Assembly (NCBI GenBank): GCA_903871865.1
Contig: CAIQIL010000428.1
Location: forward strand, 1 to 9,341
From: an uncultured Burkholderiales bacterium
Lineage (GTDB): Bacteria > Pseudomonadota > Gammaproteobacteria > Burkholderiales > Burkholderiaceae_C
Length of the DNA: 9,341 nucleotides
Direction of reading: 5' to 3'
The notes under the pieces were generated by a model that saw only the letters and a program-made list of their open reading frames with translations, was not told where the DNA came from and made no database searches. Of this stretch, positions 7,478 through 9,341 are shown piece after piece (the first letter of the stretch is position 1; every line of letters starts with the position of its first letter). The position numbers were made by a program, and so were the translations under genes.

Positions 7478-9163
7478 TCACATGCCGGCGTAGTTCGGGC
7501 CACCGCCGCCTTCGGGCGTGATCCAGACGATGTTCTGGGTCGGGTCCTTGATGTCGCAGGTCTTGCAGTGCACGCAGTTCTGCGCGTTGATCACCAGCTT
7601 GTCCTGGTTGTCGTCGGTCTTGACGAACTCGTACACGCCGGCCGGGCAGTAGCGCGACTCGGGGCCAGCGAACTTGGCCAGGTTGACCTGCACGGGCACC
7701 GAGGCGTTCTTCAGCGTCAGGTGGGCCGGCTGGTGCTCGGTGTGGTGGGTGTTCGAGACGAACACCGAGCTCAGGCGGTCGAAGGTGATCTTGCCGTCCG
7801 GCTTCGGGTAGTCGATCTTGGCGCACTGTGCAGCGGGCAGCAGTCGAGTGTGATCGGCTTCCGTGCGGTGGATGGTCCAGGGCGCGACCTTCATGCCCAG
7901 GCGGGGCAGCAGCCACTGCTCGATGCCGGTCATCAGCATGCCCACGTACATGCCCTTCTTGAACCACTGCTTGAAGTTCTTGGACGAGTCCAGCTCTTCC
8001 TTCAGCCAGCTCTTCTCGAAGGACGCGGGGTAAGCGCTCAGCTCGTCGTGCTGGCGGTCGGCACCCAGGGCGTCGAAGATGGCTTCGGCGCACAGCATGC
8101 CGGTCTTCATGGCGGCGTGCGAGCCCTTGATGCGGGCCGCGTTCAGGAAGCCGGCGTCACAGCCAACCAGGGCGCCACCCGGGAACACGAACTTGGGCAG
8201 CGACAGGATGCCGCCGGCCGTGATGGCGCGGGCACCGTAGCTCAGGCGCTTGGCGCCTTCGAGGTGCTGCTTGATGCTGGGGTGGGTCTTCCAGCGCTGC
8301 ATTTCTTCGAAGGGGCTCAGCCAGGGGTTCTGGTAGTCCAGGCCCGTCACGAAGCCGAGCGTGACCTTGTTGTCTTCCAGGTGGTAGAGGAAGCCGCCGC
8401 CGTAGGTGGAGGTGTCCATGGGCCAGCCGGCGGTGTGCACCACCAGGCCAGGCTTGGCCTTGGCCGGGTCGATTTCCCACAGTTCCTTGATGCCGATGGC
8501 GTAGCTCTGCGGGTCCTTGCCCTCGTCGAGCTTGAACTTGGCGATCAGCTGCTTGCCCAGGTGGCCGCGCGCGCCTTCGGCGAAGATGGTGTACTTGCCC
8601 AGCAGCTCCATGCCCAGCTGGAAGTCACCGGTGGGCTCGCCCGACTTGTCGATGCCCATGTTGCCGGTGGCCACGCCCTTGACGGAGCCATCGTCGTTGT
8701 AGAGCACTTCGGCGGCCGCGAAGCCGGGGAAGATTTCCACGCCCAGGGCCTCGGCCTGCTGGCCCAGCCAGCGGGTCACATTGCCCAGGCTGATGACGTA
8801 GTTGCCGTGGTTGTGGAAGTTGTTGGGGATCAGGGCTTGCGGCGTGGCGGTGGCGCCGGCCTCGCTCAGCACCAGCACTTCGTCGGCGGTGACGGGCTGG
8901 TTCAGCGGCGCGCCGAGTTCCTTCCAGTTGGGGAAGAGCTCGGTCATCGAGATCGGGTCCATCACGGCGCCCGACAGGATGTGCGCGCCAGGCTCGGAGC
9001 CCTTTTCCAGCACGACGACGTTGACTTCCTTGCCAGCCTTCTCGGCCAGTTGCTTGAGGCGGATGGCGGTCGACAAACCAGCGGGGCCCGCGCCGACGAT
9101 GACGACGTCGTATTCCATCGATTCGCGGGGACCAAACTGCTCAAGGATTTCCTGGGGCGTCAT
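7478..9163 (-). CDS. Electron transfer flavoprotein-ubiquinone oxidoreductase (ETF-QO)
   Basis: 561 residues. The start at 9163 is supported by AAGGA seven bases upstream; the internal Met16 lacks a comparable site. The enzyme takes electrons from reduced ETF, fed by acyl-CoA and amino-acid dehydrogenases, and passes them to ubiquinone at the inner membrane. The N-terminal FAD site shows YDVVIVGAGPAGLS (about 18-31) and LEKGSEPGAHILSGAV soon after. IFAEGARGHLGKQL and GLDYQNPWLSPFEEM are typical central blocks, and GCDAGFLNAARIKGSHAAM is the second FAD-contacting block. The C-terminal [4Fe-4S] domain has four cysteines, C506 in RYCPAGVYEF and C530, C533 and C536 in NCVHCKTCDIKDP, with the family spacing. 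Length is as expected for bacterial members, without the mitochondrial presequence. It is monocistronic, with a terminator immediately downstream and about 180 bp of regulatory DNA upstream. High GC and uniform codon use suggest native chromosome. Confidence 0.98.
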   Translation of the reverse strand: MTPQEILEQFGPRESMEYDVVIVGAGPAGLSTAIRLKQLAEKAGKEVNVVVLEKGSEPGAHILSGAVMDPISMTELFPNWKELGAPLNQPVTADEVLVLSEAGATATPQALIPNNFHNHGNYVISLGNVTRWLGQQAEALGVEIFPGFAAAEVLYNDDGSVKGVATGNMGIDKSGEPTGDFQLGMELLGKYTIFAEGARGHLGKQLIAKFKLDEGKDPQSYAIGIKELWEIDPAKAKPGLVVHTAGWPMDTSTYGGGFLYHLEDNKVTLGFVTGLDYQNPWLSPFEEMQRWKTHPSIKQHLEGAKRLSYGARAITAGGILSLPKFVFPGGALVGCDAGFLNAARIKGSHAAMKTGMLCAEAIFDALGADRQHDELSAYPASFEKSWLKEELDSSKNFKQWFKKGMYVGMLMTGIEQWLLPRLGMKVAPWTIHRTEADHTRLLPAAQCAKIDYPKPDGKITFDRLSSVFVSNTHHTEHQPAHLTLKNASVPVQVNLAKFAGPESRYCPAGVYEFVKTDDNQDKLVINAQNCVHCKTCDIKDPTQNIVWITPEGGGGPNYAGM

Positions 9164-9219
9164 CGTGCTTCCTTCTGTTCGGACAAAACAGGCCGGGTTG
9201 TTCTTGGATCAAGCCCGCG

Positions 9220-9248
9220 ATTCTAATTGCAGACACGCGCATCATTTT
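9220..9248 (-). promoter_or_regulatory. Candidate promoter of the ETF-QO gene
   Basis: On the - strand TAGAAT (9225-9220) differs from the -10 consensus by one base and would start transcription about 50 bases before the ATG. The region upstream is AT-rich, but the hexamer at 17-18 bases spacing (AAAATG or CAAAAT, about 9249-9243) is a poor -35, so the promoter may need an activator. Confidence 0.35.
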
Positions 9249-9258
9249 GCATAAAAAA

Positions 9259-9270
9259 GCACGGTCGTTC
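9259..9270. promoter_or_regulatory. Palindromic operator-like site, TetR type
   Basis: GCACGGTCGTTC at 9259-9270 fits the symmetric pattern GnACGnnCGTnC, with 8 of 12 positions self-complementary. An ACGnnCGT core is common in operators of TetR-family regulators. It lies about 95 bp upstream of the ETF-QO start. It also sits between a weak TTGCAT (9247-9252) and GAAAAT (9271-9276) on the + strand, so it may control a gene running off the right edge. The rest, 9277-9341, holds no gene I can support. Confidence 0.35.
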
Positions 9271-9341
9271 GAAAATCTCCCCCGCATGGGTGGGGCGATG
9301 TCCGCAGGGCTGTGCCGACGGCAACTTCGGCGGGTGCCGCA

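Noticed and set aside
7427..9226. Long + strand open frame of 599 codons opposite the ETF-QO gene
   Set aside because: It is the antisense shadow of a GC-rich gene with complete family motifs; its translation is Val/Gly/His/Gln-rich low-complexity and matches nothing recognisable.
9285..9341. Possible start of a + strand gene (ATG at 9285 or 9298) at the right edge
   Set aside because: Fewer than 20 codons are visible, with no clear ribosome site and no recognisable protein start.

Overview
The window looks like the chromosome of a high-GC betaproteobacterium, most likely a Burkholderiales/Comamonadaceae-type organism. This rests on the protein sequences of the ETF-ubiquinone oxidoreductase and TadA, the high GC of the right two thirds, and the gene content; it is an inference, since no rRNA or other taxonomic marker is present.

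Layout. (1) Positions 2-2623, + strand: the C-terminal 873 codons of a large, mostly helical protein that enters from beyond the left edge. It is lower in GC than the rest and has no function I can name; it has the look of accessory or genomic-island DNA. (2) Positions 2624-3070: about 450 bp without a convincing gene, with an imperfect inverted repeat, forming the border between accessory and core-like DNA. (3) Positions 3071-6277, - strand: a compact six-gene operon, read right to left: BufA1/DUF2282 precursor, BufB/DUF692 (MNIO) enzyme, BufC/DUF2063 partner, DoxX membrane protein, a 100-residue secreted Cys protein, and a 44-residue secreted peptide with three Cys-Cys pairs. It ends in a strong intrinsic terminator. 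(4) Positions 6274-6732, - strand: an RNase HI-family protein. (5) Positions 6818-7414, + strand: tadA. (6) Positions 7478-9163, - strand: ETF-ubiquinone oxidoreductase, with its own terminator at 7430-7453 and a promoter/operator region up to the right edge.

The operon is the centre of interest. Its first four genes match the bufferin type (equivalent in layout to gigPABT, the gold-induced genes of Cupriavidus metallidurans). There a multinuclear non-heme iron oxidase with its DUF2063 partner modifies cysteines of a secreted precursor, and the product sequesters excess copper in the periplasm. What is unusual here is the tail: two further small secreted cysteine-rich products in the same transcription unit. 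The last is predicted to mature to about 21 residues with six cysteines in three CC pairs. It is a candidate second substrate of the same enzyme or a stand-alone thiol metal chelator.

RNase H-like protein, TadA and ETF-QO are housekeeping functions (RNA:DNA hybrid processing, tRNA wobble editing, and electron delivery from acyl-CoA and amino-acid dehydrogenation to ubiquinone) and have no evident functional tie to the metal operon.
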